Below are positions 17,187-25,895 of a stretch of 64,000 nt of DNA, piece after piece. The stretch comes from Arthrobacter globiformis. Its GTDB lineage: Bacteria; Actinomycetota; Actinomycetes; Actinomycetales; Micrococcaceae. Every line of letters begins with the position of its first letter. Position 1 is the stretch's first letter. Position numbers and translations under genes: made by a program. The stretch spans positions 3,286,001 through 3,350,000 of the forward strand of contig NZ_JAUSYZ010000001.1 of the NCBI RefSeq assembly GCF_030817195.1, written 5' to 3'. The notes beneath the pieces were generated by a model that did not search any database, was not told where the DNA came from, and saw only the letters and a program-made list of their open reading frames with translations.

Positions 17187-18260
17187 TCAGACGGTCACCA
17201 GCGGAAGCAACGTTTCCAGCATTTTGGGACCAACTCCGTCGACGGCGTCCAGTTCCTCAGGGGATTTGAAAGGGCCCTGTTGTGTGCGCCAGTCGACGAT
17301 GCGCTGGGCCAACACGGGGCCAACCTTCGGCAGCGCAGCGAGTTCTTCCGCAGTGGCGGTATTGAGGTTGATCTTGCCTCCGCTGCCCTCGCCCGCAGGC
17401 CCGCCGGTTCCTTCGGTTTCGGCGGCGCCTGCTCCTGATGTGCCGGCCGGGGCAGATTTGTCAGCTGGTGCTGCCTTGCCCGGTGCTGCCTCGCCGCGGC
17501 GCGTCACGTAAATTTTCTGGCCGTCTTCCAGCAGGGAGGCGAGGTTGAGTCGGTCGAGGTCCGCCTCCGGGCTGGCTCCCCCGGCGGCAGCGATGGCCTC
17601 ATGTACCCGGCTTCCCCGCGGGAGCCGGACCACTCCGGCCTTCTTCACCGCACCGGCGACGTGCACCACGACGTTCCCGGCCGCCGTCCCATGACTGCTC
17701 GTCCCGTCAGTGTTAGTCCCGTCAGTGTCGTTCCCGTTTCCGTCCGGCCCACTGCTTTCCGTGCCGCCGCTATCAGGGCTACTGCTCTCCTGGTCATGAG
17801 TGCTGGCGGCTGGCTTTCCCGCCGCGCCGTGGCTCACCGAACTGAGCGGAAGGACAACAGGACCGTTGGCAGCCACCTGCCACCAGAGCAAGGCTGCGGC
17901 AATCAGCGACAGCACACCCACCAATACCGCGGCACGGATGCCCAGGCGCCAGCGGAACCGCGGTTCGGCCACTACGCGGGACATCCCAGATCCCGGGGCA
18001 CCCGTCTGCCGGCCGTAGGCGAAGCCGCCGCCCGTTCCCGCGTCCAGCAGTCCCGCGGAGCCACCCGGCTGCCTGATGGGCTCTTCATCGCCGGTAAGGC
18101 CCGGCACGGCAGTCGGCCCGAGCGAGGCGGCCAGCCTTCTGGCTGCCCGCCCATCCGTGGCACTCCGCTGCACGGAGCCACGTCCATGACCGGCGCCCTC
18201 ACCAACGCGCGGTTGAGCGCTGGCTGCGGCTCCAGCGGTCCGGCGTGACATATCCACCAC
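17187..18260 (-). CDS. comEA: ComEA-family DNA-binding protein (SLBB + helix-hairpin-helix)
   Basis: ComEA is the membrane-anchored DNA receptor of natural competence. The 357-residue protein has a long cytoplasmic N-terminus, one membrane helix (about 108-127, IRAAVLVGVLSLIAAALLWW), a Ser/Gly/Asp-rich linker with repeated DGT-type units, an SLBB domain (about 198-258, VVVHVAGAVKKAGVVRLPRG) and a C-terminal helix-hairpin-helix pair (INLNTATAEELAALPKVGPVLAQRIVDWR, then LDAVDGVGPKMLETLLPLV). The start is uncertain because the first 100 residues are poorly conserved; MVDMSRR is the longest candidate. It directly precedes comEC. Confidence 0.9.
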   Translation of the reverse strand: MVDMSRRTAGAAASAQPRVGEGAGHGRGSVQRSATDGRAARRLAASLGPTAVPGLTGDEEPIRQPGGSAGLLDAGTGGGFAYGRQTGAPGSGMSRVVAEPRFRWRLGIRAAVLVGVLSLIAAALLWWQVAANGPVVLPLSSVSHGAAGKPAASTHDQESSSPDSGGTESSGPDGNGNDTDGTNTDGTSSHGTAAGNVVVHVAGAVKKAGVVRLPRGSRVHEAIAAAGGASPEADLDRLNLASLLEDGQKIYVTRRGEAAPGKAAPADKSAPAGTSGAGAAETEGTGGPAGEGSGGKINLNTATAEELAALPKVGPVLAQRIVDWRTQQGPFKSPEELDAVDGVGPKMLETLLPLVTV

Positions 18261-18317
18261 GCTAGGAAACGGGCGGCCCTCCCGACAGCCCCGTCATGCC
18301 CTATGTGGATAGCGGCA

Positions 18318-18503
18318 CTACCGCTGGTACGTGATGTACGCCTCGTACTGCACGCGCCACTTCTCCGGCTCCTTGGGATCAGGGATTGTGGTGGTGAGGA
18401 ACTGGACGCTGGTCACCTGGCCTTTCAGGTACTTCAGCCATTTCGTGACTTCGTCGGCCACGTCCCGGTCCAGTTGGGCTACGTGGTGGACTTGCATGGA
18501 CAT
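18318..18503 (-). CDS. Small conserved-type hypothetical protein (61 aa)
   Basis: This 61-residue protein begins MSMQVHHVAQLDRDVADEVTKW and ends with the strand-like QYEAYITYQR. I do not recognise a family with confidence; the alpha/beta pattern and size resemble small cytosolic proteins rather than membrane peptides. It is likely real because a strong AAGGAGG site (18509-18515, minus strand) sits 5 bases before the ATG and the sequence is well balanced. A palindrome CAGTGG-CAAA-CCACTG (18539-18554) lies about 36 bases upstream and could be an operator. It is monocistronic between comEA and a broken HNH gene. Confidence 0.7.
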   Translation of the reverse strand: MSMQVHHVAQLDRDVADEVTKWLKYLKGQVTSVQFLTTTIPDPKEPEKWRVQYEAYITYQR

Positions 18504-18538
18504 GGAAGCCTCCTTGCTCGGTGGGGAGACTGTACTAC

Positions 18539-18554
18539 CAGTGGCAAACCACTG
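18539..18554. promoter_or_regulatory. Palindrome upstream of the 61-aa gene
   Basis: A perfect 6-base inverted repeat CAGTGG / CCACTG separated by CAAA, 36-51 bases ahead of the small gene's ATG. The position suits a repressor site, but no promoter or regulator is identifiable. Confidence 0.35.
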
Positions 18555-18642
18555 CTAGGGCGTGATAATCCCCCAGGCAGCGGCATGTGTGCGCGCCGCC
18601 GGACGGTCTGTTGGGTGGGCGCAGACCGACGGCAGCGCAATC

Positions 18643-20204
18643 TTATGCTGCGTCGAATCTTCCCCAGTCAGGCAGGGGACCTACCGGCAGCAGTGGTTCC
18701 AGGCCGTCGAGAGGTCTGGGCCCATTGCGGCGGCCGAAATCCTCTGACCCGTCTGGCTCGTCCTCCCAGTCCGGCGGCTCTGACCCGTCTGGTGGATCGG
18801 GCCACTCTGGCGGCGCGGACCAGTGTAGCCATTGCCGTTCTTGGCCGGGCGGCGGATCCGGCCATAGTGGTGGTTCCCAGTCCTGGCGTTCACTGGGATA
18901 GGACCGACCCGAGGGTGAGATCCAGCCGGGCGACATGTCCTTGGTGGCGCCGGTGGGTTTCCATGCGGTGTTGTGTTTCAGGCGGTGGTGCTTAGGGCAG
19001 GGCTGGCCGAGGTTGGTGATGCCGGTGGTCCCGCCGTCGGCCCAGGCCAGTATGTGGTCGGCGTCGTTGTCCAGGGAGTGGTTGTTGCAGCTCGGGAACG
19101 TGCAGCGCGCGTCCCTGAGGTGCAGCCATTGGCGCATCGGCTTCGTCAGCCGGTAGCTGGTGCGGCCGATTTCCAGCGGCGCCCCGTCCCGCGGGTCGGT
19201 CAGGACCCGCAGAAATGATGTCCCGCCGTCGGCAACGAGCCGGCGGGCCATGGACAGCGGGATCGGCCCGTACCCGTCCAGCGTGGCAGGTTCGGTGCCG
19301 GCACCGAGCAGCGAAAATACCGGGACGCTGACCAGGACCTGCGCCGCCGGGGACGGGATTCCTTCGGCCATCCCGCCCAGCAGCCAGGCGGCGGCGACAT
19401 CGGCCCGCAACTGGGTCAGGGTCCGTGACTCTGCCGGGCCCTGCAGGGTCCGGGCGGCGGCGGTGGTACGTCCCAGATCCCGGCCGCCTGGTCCGCGGGC
19501 AGATACGCCGAGAGCCAGGCCATGCCGTCCCGGTCCGGGACGTACTCCAGCCGCCGGTCCTTCGCACTCTTGGTGTGGCGGGCCTCGATGCTGACCGGGT
19601 GGTGCCGCTCCCGCCAATACCGTGCCTTGGCCCGGAACCTGCCCGGTGTCAGCTCCCCGGCCGGGCACCCCCGCGCCGGGTTGGGAGCGTGCGGGTCCAG
19701 GAAATGCGCCTCCAACGCCGCGGCGGCCGCCGGATCCAGACCGTCGGTTTCATCGCACATCACCCGCGCGTGCTGCCACGACACAGTCCCCGCCTGAAGG
19801 GCGGCCAGCGTCAACGGCAGGTCCGTGCTCACCTTGGCCGATTCAGCGAGAAGCCGAGCCGCCGACCCCTCGCTCACGGTCAGGGCGCCAGCAACCTCAG
19901 CGGTCACGGACATCCGCCGGGCGGCGCGGTCCTGCACGGACGCGTCAGGCGGGGTCATGGCCTCCTCCGCCGCGGCGAAACCGGCAGCGAGCTGCACCTT
20001 CACAGCCGCCAGCCGGGCCTCCATCCCAGCCACATCTGCCAGCCCGTCCAGGCACGCATCCGCCTGATCCGCCAGTGGATCCGCGCCATCCGGCTGCGGA
20101 CCCGCGCCCGCCGTGCCCGGATCAGCCGCACCGCGAAGCTCAGCAGCCAGCGAAAGAGCGGCACCGATGGCCTCCAACGTCTTCACAACTGCATTGTCGT
20201 TCAT
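18643..20204 (-). pseudogene. DUF222/HNH endonuclease-family gene broken by a one-base frameshift
   Basis: The first half (from ATG 20204) encodes a DUF222 (13E12-repeat type) domain: MSVTAEVAGALTVSEGSAARLLAESAKV... RYWRERHHPVSIEARHTKSAKDRRLEYVPDRDGMAWLSAYLPADQAAGIWD. That frame then drifts into PPPPPGP and stops near 19416. The rest continues in another frame as RTTAAARTLQGPAESRTLTQ... to an HNH motif (CTFPSCNNHSLDNDADHILAWADGG...CPKHHRLKHN). The join is at about 19470, where GTACGTCCC would read correctly with one extra G. The total span is 1562 bases, exactly one short of 521 codons. Such genes are multicopy in Arthrobacter and mycobacteria. It may be a real pseudogene or an assembly error. 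The C-terminus is Pro/Asp/Trp-rich. Confidence 0.85.
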
Positions 20205-20273
20205 GCTGAGAGCATCCCACGAGGCGCTGACAATTTAGCCGCGGCACCGCATCGAACCAGACGCAGCTGGGCC

Positions 20274-21302
20274 TCAGGTGGCGGCCTCAGTGCCGCCGGC
20301 ACCGGCGGCGAGGCAGCCTGCCACGGACGAGCTGCTCTCCCCCACGATCACCGCGAGGACGCCAAGCCCGGCGTGCGCCGCCAGTACCGCGGGCAGCGAG
20401 CTGATCTGGGCTGGCGGAACGGCCGGGAGCTTCGCCGCGAGCCGGGCGGCGAGCATCTCGGCCTCGGGCCGGTTGCCGAAGTGGTGGATGGCCAGCCGGG
20501 CCTCGCCCAGTGGCCGTCCCGCGGCCTCCGCCACCACGATCTCCTCAAGCCGGGCAATGGCTTTCGCTGCGGAGCGGACCTTTTCCAGCGGAACGATCTT
20601 GCCGTCGTCGACAGCGAGAATGGGCTTGATGGCGAGCATGGCTCCCACCAGCGAGGCAGCAGCTCCGATGCGTCCGCCGCGCCGCAGCTGCTCCAGGCTT
20701 GGCACGTAGAAATACACCTTGGACCGTGCGGCGCGTTCCTCGGCGAGTCGGCGCACTTCGCTGGCATCACGGCCGTCCGCGGCTGCCACCACGGCGCTCT
20801 GGACGGCGAGTCCCTGCGCCATTCCCACGGTGCGGGTGTCCAGCACCTCCACGGGAATCTTCACCCGGCCGGCAGCAAGGCGGGCGGCATCAGCGGTGCC
20901 GGATAGGCCACCGGAAATATGAATGGACACAACGGACTCAAAGCCCTGCCGTTCGGCCGCCAGGTAGGCCTGCTCAAACTGGCCCGGCGACGGCCGGGAG
21001 GTCTTGACGGGCGTCGCGGCAGCCAGGGCCACCGCGATGGTACCGGCAATGTCGTCCTCGCCCTCGCCGTAGATCTCCTCACCCACCATGACGGGCATGG
21101 GGATGACGGCCAGCCGGCCGTTGATGGAGAAGGCCCGCACCCAGTCGGCGGGCAGGGCGGCGGCCGAATCCGTCACCACAGCGGTGCGGACGACGACGGC
21201 GGGCTCACCCGTGGGCGGGACCTGGCCCGGCCTGGTGGCCTGGCGGAGACGGACCAGGTGCTCCTTTAACCACAGCCAGGCTGCCGGTTCGCGGTCAATC
21301 AC
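20274..21302 (-). CDS. DegV-family fatty-acid-binding protein
   Basis: DegV/FakB proteins bind fatty acids and, in some Gram-positives, present them to the kinase FakA. The 342-residue protein has the DegV start of domain (VVRTAVVTDSAAALPADW), the conserved loop SRPSPGQFEQAYLAAERQGFESVVSIHISGGLSGT, and LVGAMLAIKPILAVDDGKIVPLEKVRSAAKA. An N-terminal extension of about 35 residues precedes the domain. GTG at 21300-21302 follows AGGGGGTG and is preferred over a start 36 bases upstream. No FakA-like gene is nearby, so the ligand is unknown. leuS lies upstream on the same strand. Confidence 0.87.
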   Translation of the reverse strand: MIDREPAAWLWLKEHLVRLRQATRPGQVPPTGEPAVVVRTAVVTDSAAALPADWVRAFSINGRLAVIPMPVMVGEEIYGEGEDDIAGTIAVALAAATPVKTSRPSPGQFEQAYLAAERQGFESVVSIHISGGLSGTADAARLAAGRVKIPVEVLDTRTVGMAQGLAVQSAVVAAADGRDASEVRRLAEERAARSKVYFYVPSLEQLRRGGRIGAAASLVGAMLAIKPILAVDDGKIVPLEKVRSAAKAIARLEEIVVAEAAGRPLGEARLAIHHFGNRPEAEMLAARLAAKLPAVPPAQISSLPAVLAAHAGLGVLAVIVGESSSSVAGCLAAGAGGTEAAT

Positions 21303-21375
21303 GGCACACCCCCTGCAGTTGTTTCCGGCCGCCGGCATTGCCGGCGGCCGGAACCCGGCCAGTCAGTCGGTCCCG

Positions 21376-23925
21376 TTAGGCCGGGACGATGTTCACCAGT
21401 TTAGGTGCACGCACGATCACGGTCCGGATGCCGCGGCCGTCGAGGGCACGCTGAACGTTCTCGGAGGCCAGCGCAAGCTCGCGCAGGTCGTCCTCGGAGA
21501 TAGCCGGTGAGACCTCAAGCCGGTCCCTGACCTTGCCCTGGACCTGGACCACCGCGGTGATGGTTTCCTGCACCAGCAGCGCCTCGTCGTGCGAAGGCCA
21601 GCCGGCGTTGGCCACCGATGCCGGGTGCCCCAGGACGTTCCACAGGTCTTCCGCCGTGTAGGGCGCGAAGAGGCTCAGGATGACGGCGACAGCCTCGGTA
21701 GCCTCGCGCACCGCCGGGTCAGCACCGCCGGCGCCCGAGTCGATGGTCTTGCGGGTGGCGTTGACCAGTTCCATCAGCTTGGCCACCACGACGTTGAACT
21801 TGTTGTTGTCCAGCAGCTCGGCAGCGTCCGCGATGGTCCTGTGCGTGACCGAGCGCAGCGCGCGGTCACCGGTGCTGAAGTCAACACCGGGGGCGCTGGA
21901 CACGTCCTGCCCAAGGCGCCATGCGCGGGCCAGGAACTTCGCCGAGCCCGACGGCGAAACGTCAGCCCAGTCGACGTCGTCCTCCGGCGGGGAGGCAAAG
22001 ATCATGGTGAGCCGGACGGCGTCGACGCCGTACTTGTCCAGCTGCTCGCCCAGGTCAACACCGTTGCCCAGCGACTTGCTCATCGCCTTGCCGCCATTGA
22101 GCACCTGGCCCTGGTTGAGCAGGGCGCTGAAGGGCTCGTCCGCTGCCAGGAGCCCCATGTCATGAATGACCTTGGTAAAGAAGCGGGCGTACAGCAGGTG
22201 CAGAATGGCGTGCTCGACGCCGCCGACATACTGCCCGACCGGCATCCAGTCGTTGATCTTCGCGGGATCGAACGGACCCTCGGTGTAGTGCGGGGAGACG
22301 AAGCGAAGGAAGTACCAGGACGAGTCCACGAACGTGTCCATGGTGTCCGTGTCCCGCTGGGCTGCACGTCCACAGTTGGGGCATTCGACATTGACCCATT
22401 CGGCGGCAGCGGCCAAGGGGGAGGTCCCCCTCGGGGACAGTGCCTCGCCACGCAGGTCCTCGGGAAGCGTCACCGGCAGTTGCTCGTCGGGCACCGGCAC
22501 TTCGCCGCACTCGGCGCAGTGGATGATGGGGATCGGGGTGCCCCAGAAGCGCTGGCGGCTCAGGAGCCAGTCGCGCAGCCGGAAGTTCACAAACTTCTCG
22601 CCTGTGCCCTGACCTTCGAGAATTCGGATGGCTTCAGGAATCGCTTCGCTCTTGGGCAGGCCGTCCAGCGTGCCGGAGTTGATGAGCGTGCCCTCCCCCG
22701 CCGTTGCCTTGCCCGAGACGGCGGGATCCTCTTCGCCGGTGTCCAGCACCGCGCGCACAGGCAGGCCAAACTCCTTGGCGAAGTCGAGGTCGCGCTGGTC
22801 GTGCGCGGGGACGGCCATAATGGCACCCGTGCCGTAGTCGGCCAGGACGTAGTCCGCTGCCCACACGGGCAGCTTCTCACCGTTCAGGGGATTGATGGCG
22901 TAGCGGCCGGTGAAAACACCGGTCTTCTCGCGCTCGGTGGACTGGCGTTCGATGTCCGAAAGGGCCTTGACCTTTTCACGGTAGGCCATGAGTGCGTCGT
23001 GGTGTTCAGAAGTGACGAGGTCCAGTGCCAGGTGCGCGTCCGCGGCCACCACAAAGAAGGTGGCCCCATACAGGGTGTCCGGACGCGTGGTGAAGACCGT
23101 GACTTCGCGCTCGGCACGTCCATCCGACGCCTCGATCACGAAACGAACATGCGCCCCTTCCGAGCGGCCGATCCAGTTTCGCTGCATCGCCAGTACTCGC
23201 TCGGGCCAATGCCCCTGCAGCTCGGACATGTCGTCCAGCAGACGGTCCGCGTAGTCGGTGATCTTGAAATACCACTGGTTCAGCGACTTCTTGGTCACCG
23301 CAGTGCCGCAACGCTCACAGGCGCCGTTGACCACCTGCTCGTTGGCCAGCACGGTCAGGTCTTTGGGACACCAGTTGACCGGTGAGTCCTTGCGGTAAGC
23401 CAGGCCGCGCTCGTAGAAGCGCTTGAACAGCCACTGGGTCCAGCGGTAGTACTCGGGGTCGGAGGTGTGCAGCCGGCGGGACCAGTCGGCGGAGATGGCG
23501 TAGCGCTTGAACGAGGCCGCCTGGGTGTCAATGTTGGCGTAGGTCCACTCGCTCGGGTGGGCGTTGCGCTTGATGGCCGCGTTTTCCGCGGGGAGCCCGA
23601 ACGAGTCCCAGCCGATCGGGTGCAGCACGTCGTATCCCTGCTGGCGCAGGTACCGCGCCACCACGTCGCCCATGGCAAACGCCTCGGCGTGACCCATGTG
23701 AAGGTCGCCGGACGGGTAGGGGAACATGTCCAGGACATAGCGTCGCTCCCGGGATCCGTCGTCGGCGGGGGTGAAAACCTTCAGGTCTTCCCACACCTGC
23801 GGCCACCGGGCCTCCATCGCCGCGAAGCTGTACGCGCCCTCTTCGGGCATCCCCGCTCCACCTGCTGCTGTTCCGGTTTCGGTCTCCGGCTGAACGCTCA
23901 CTGCTGCCCTCTTCTGTTCTGTCAT
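21376..23925 (-). CDS. leuS: Leucyl-tRNA synthetase
   Basis: This class I aminoacyl-tRNA synthetase attaches leucine to tRNA-Leu. The 849-residue protein shows the HIGH-type motif PYPSGDLHMGHAEAF near residue 70, a four-Cys zinc module (CERC... and CPNCGRA), the CP1 editing domain with the TTRPDTLYGATF block, and the KMSKS motif GGKAMSKSLGNGV. ATG at 23923-23925 follows AGAGGG. In-frame extension upstream would translate the terminator hairpin, so this start is preferred. The leader at 23990-24081 contains a Leu-rich mini-gene and a terminator hairpin, implying attenuation by leucyl-tRNA supply. Confidence 0.97.
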   Translation of the reverse strand: MTEQKRAAVSVQPETETGTAAGGAGMPEEGAYSFAAMEARWPQVWEDLKVFTPADDGSRERRYVLDMFPYPSGDLHMGHAEAFAMGDVVARYLRQQGYDVLHPIGWDSFGLPAENAAIKRNAHPSEWTYANIDTQAASFKRYAISADWSRRLHTSDPEYYRWTQWLFKRFYERGLAYRKDSPVNWCPKDLTVLANEQVVNGACERCGTAVTKKSLNQWYFKITDYADRLLDDMSELQGHWPERVLAMQRNWIGRSEGAHVRFVIEASDGRAEREVTVFTTRPDTLYGATFFVVAADAHLALDLVTSEHHDALMAYREKVKALSDIERQSTEREKTGVFTGRYAINPLNGEKLPVWAADYVLADYGTGAIMAVPAHDQRDLDFAKEFGLPVRAVLDTGEEDPAVSGKATAGEGTLINSGTLDGLPKSEAIPEAIRILEGQGTGEKFVNFRLRDWLLSRQRFWGTPIPIIHCAECGEVPVPDEQLPVTLPEDLRGEALSPRGTSPLAAAAEWVNVECPNCGRAAQRDTDTMDTFVDSSWYFLRFVSPHYTEGPFDPAKINDWMPVGQYVGGVEHAILHLLYARFFTKVIHDMGLLAADEPFSALLNQGQVLNGGKAMSKSLGNGVDLGEQLDKYGVDAVRLTMIFASPPEDDVDWADVSPSGSAKFLARAWRLGQDVSSAPGVDFSTGDRALRSVTHRTIADAAELLDNNKFNVVVAKLMELVNATRKTIDSGAGGADPAVREATEAVAVILSLFAPYTAEDLWNVLGHPASVANAGWPSHDEALLVQETITAVVQVQGKVRDRLEVSPAISEDDLRELALASENVQRALDGRGIRTVIVRAPKLVNIVPA

Positions 23926-23990
23926 GACCCTCTGTCCTGTCACAACGGTCTGATCCCCGCCGCCTGCCGGGAAGGTCTCCCCGGACACAC

Positions 23991-24014
23991 AAAAGCCCCT
24001 CGACATGGAGGGGC
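23991..24014 (-). terminator. Attenuator hairpin in the leuS leader
   Basis: On the minus strand GCCCCTC (24014-24008), a 6-base loop, then GAGGGGC (24001-23995) followed by TTTT (23994-23991). It is a typical intrinsic terminator placed between the leader peptide and leuS, 65 bases before the leuS start. A possible upstream stem pairs 24050-24055 with 24016-24021; the antiterminator conformation was not resolved by eye. Confidence 0.75.
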
Positions 24015-24054
24015 GGCCGCTCGATAATCCGTATTTGTTCGGGATACCAAGCGG

Positions 24055-24081
24055 CTAGCTAAGCAGAAGGATCGCACGCAT
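24055..24081 (-). CDS. Leucine-rich leader peptide of leuS (MRAILLLS)
   Basis: A mini-gene ATG CGT GCG ATC CTT CTG CTT AGC TAG encodes eight residues with three consecutive Leu codons. AAGGTGG lies 4 bases before the ATG. It sits 40 bases before a terminator hairpin in front of leuS, so ribosome stalling at the Leu codons when charged tRNA-Leu is scarce could prevent termination. Leader-peptide attenuation of amino-acid and synthetase genes is known in actinobacteria. Assignment here rests on sequence pattern only. Confidence 0.7.
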   Translation of the reverse strand: MRAILLLS

Positions 24082-24149
24082 ACAGCCACCTTACCGCTTG
24101 TCCACCAATACATGGAAACAAGCGCCGGCGGCGGGCAGCCCCGGAAAGG

Positions 24150-24224
24150 TTGAGGGAAGGCGGCCCCTCGCCCGGGTGTGGTGGGCACCGCGAAGCGGGC
24201 GGGGCAGGGGCCGCCTTTTCTCAA
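24150..24224 (-). terminator. Large inverted repeat after glpK (probable terminator)
   Basis: Arms 24150-24168 and 24206-24224 are 19 bases each with two mismatches; the inner 12 bases (24157-24168 with 24206-24217) pair perfectly. The 37-base loop is itself GC-rich. It begins 12 bases after the glpK stop codon. On the plus strand the right arm runs into TTTTCTC; on the minus strand the 3' flank is CTTCCCTC, a weaker U-tract. Confidence 0.55.
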
Positions 24225-24235
24225 CCGCGAACCGG

Positions 24236-25750
24236 CTACCTCACGTCCGCATCGACCCAGTCCATGGACTTGGTGACGGCCTTCCTCCAGAGCCGCAGCT
24301 GCCGTTCCCGCTCCTCGGTGTCCAGGTTCGGCTCCCAGCGCTTGTCCTCCGACCAGTTGGCGGACAGCTCTCCGAGGTCCTTCCAGAAGCCGACGGCGAG
24401 GCCCGCCGCGTACGCCGCACCCAGAGCCGTGGTTTCCACCACCTTCGGGCGGATGACCGGCACGCCGAGGATGTCCGCCTGGAACTGCATGAGGGCATCG
24501 TTGGCGACCATCCCGCCGTCGACCTTCAGTTCCGTGAGCGGAACGCCGGAGTCAGCGTTGACAGCGTCCAAAACCTCGCGGGTCTGGAAAGCCGTGGCCT
24601 CGAGCGCGGCCCTGGCGATGTGGCTCTTGTTAACGAACCTGGTCAGGCCGACGATGGCGCCCCGGGCGTCCGAGCGCCAGTAGGGCGCGAAGAGTCCGGA
24701 GAACGCGGGCACGATGTACACGCCACCGTTGTCCTTGACCGAGGCGGCGAGGGCCTCCACCTCGGGGGCGCTGCTGATCATGTTCAGGTTGTCGCGCAGC
24801 CACTGGATGAGCGAACCGGTGACGGCGATCGACCCTTCCAGCGCGTAGTGCGGTGCCGCGTCCCCCAATTTGTAGCCGACGGTGGTCAGCAGCCCGTTCT
24901 TGGAGTGCACGATCTCCTCGCCGGTGTTGAAGATCAGGAAGCACCCGGTGCCGTAGGTGTTCTTCGCTTCCCCGGTTTCGAATGCAGCCTGGCCGAAGGT
25001 GGCGGCCTGCTGGTCACCGAGGATGCCGGCCACCGGGACCTCCCGCAGCAGCTGCGAGGTGTGGACCGTGCCGTAGACCTCGGAGGAGGACTTGATGGCG
25101 GGCATCATGGACGCCGGAACACCGAAGATGCCCAGGATCTCCTGGTCCCACTGCAGCGTGTCGAGGTCCATGAACATGGTCCTGGAGGCGTTGGTCACGT
25201 CGGTGACGTGCACGCCGCCGTCAACGCCGCCAGTGAGGTTCCACAGCACCCAGCAGTCGGTGTTGCCGAAGACCAGGTCCCCGGCCTCGGCCTTCTCCCG
25301 CGCGCCGTCGACGTTGTCCAGGATCCACTTGATCTTGGTTCCGGAGAAGTATGTGGCGAGCGGCAGCCCCACCTTCTGCTTGAACCGGTCCGCTCCCCCG
25401 TCCTTCGCCAGTTCGTCCACGATGGGCTGGGTCCGGGTGTCCTGCCACACGATCGCGTTGTAGATCGGCTTGCCGGTGGTCTTGTCCCAGACCACCGCCG
25501 TTTCACGCTGGTTGGTGATGCCGACGGCGGCAATGTCGTGCCGGGTCAGGTTCGCCTTGGACAGAGCGGAGCCGATGACTTCGCGGGTGTTGTCCCAGAT
25601 TTCCGTGGGATCGTGCTCCACCCAGCCGGCCTGCGGGAAGATCTGCTCGTGTTCCATCTGGCCGGAGGACACGATGTTGCCGCTCTGGTCGAAGACGATG
25701 GCGCGGGTGCTGGTGGTGCCCTGGTCGATGGCGATTACGTATTGGCTCAT
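24236..25750 (-). CDS. glpK: Glycerol kinase
   Basis: GlpK phosphorylates glycerol to sn-glycerol-3-phosphate. The 504-residue protein has FGGY-kinase motifs: AIDQGTTSTRAIVFD at the N-terminus, GITNQRETAVVWDKTTG, VWQDTRT, the central ILGDQQAATFGQ, and the FGGY signature region with LKVDGGMVANDALMQFQADILGVPV. Length is typical. The start is ATG at 25748-25750. It is the last of three leftward genes glpD-glpF-glpK and follows a 145-base gap containing two near-identical 24-base repeats. A large inverted repeat follows its stop. Confidence 0.97.
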   Translation of the reverse strand: MSQYVIAIDQGTTSTRAIVFDQSGNIVSSGQMEHEQIFPQAGWVEHDPTEIWDNTREVIGSALSKANLTRHDIAAVGITNQRETAVVWDKTTGKPIYNAIVWQDTRTQPIVDELAKDGGADRFKQKVGLPLATYFSGTKIKWILDNVDGAREKAEAGDLVFGNTDCWVLWNLTGGVDGGVHVTDVTNASRTMFMDLDTLQWDQEILGIFGVPASMMPAIKSSSEVYGTVHTSQLLREVPVAGILGDQQAATFGQAAFETGEAKNTYGTGCFLIFNTGEEIVHSKNGLLTTVGYKLGDAAPHYALEGSIAVTGSLIQWLRDNLNMISSAPEVEALAASVKDNGGVYIVPAFSGLFAPYWRSDARGAIVGLTRFVNKSHIARAALEATAFQTREVLDAVNADSGVPLTELKVDGGMVANDALMQFQADILGVPVIRPKVVETTALGAAYAAGLAVGFWKDLGELSANWSEDKRWEPNLDTEERERQLRLWRKAVTKSMDWVDADVR

Positions 25751-25824
25751 GATGACGTCCTTGTCGTTGTGCTTGCGTTTGAAGAGATGTGGCTATGGAT
25801 ATGGTTTCGGAAATGGGTGCCGCT

Positions 25825-25873
25825 TATAAAGGCACCGTTCGAAAACGGCTATAAAGGCACAGTTCGAAAACGG
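25825..25873. repeat. Duplicated 24-base repeat between glpF and glpK
   Basis: Unit 1 (25825-25848) and unit 2 (25850-25873) share 23 of 24 bases (C/A difference at the 12th). Each unit contains GTTCGAAAAC, built around a TTCGAA palindrome, and starts TATAAAGGCAC. A partial third copy of the core, GTCGAAAAAG, follows at 25879-25888. The spacing is 25 bases, centre to centre. Confidence 0.85.
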
Positions 25874-25895
25874 CGCCGGTCGAAAAAGCCCCGGT

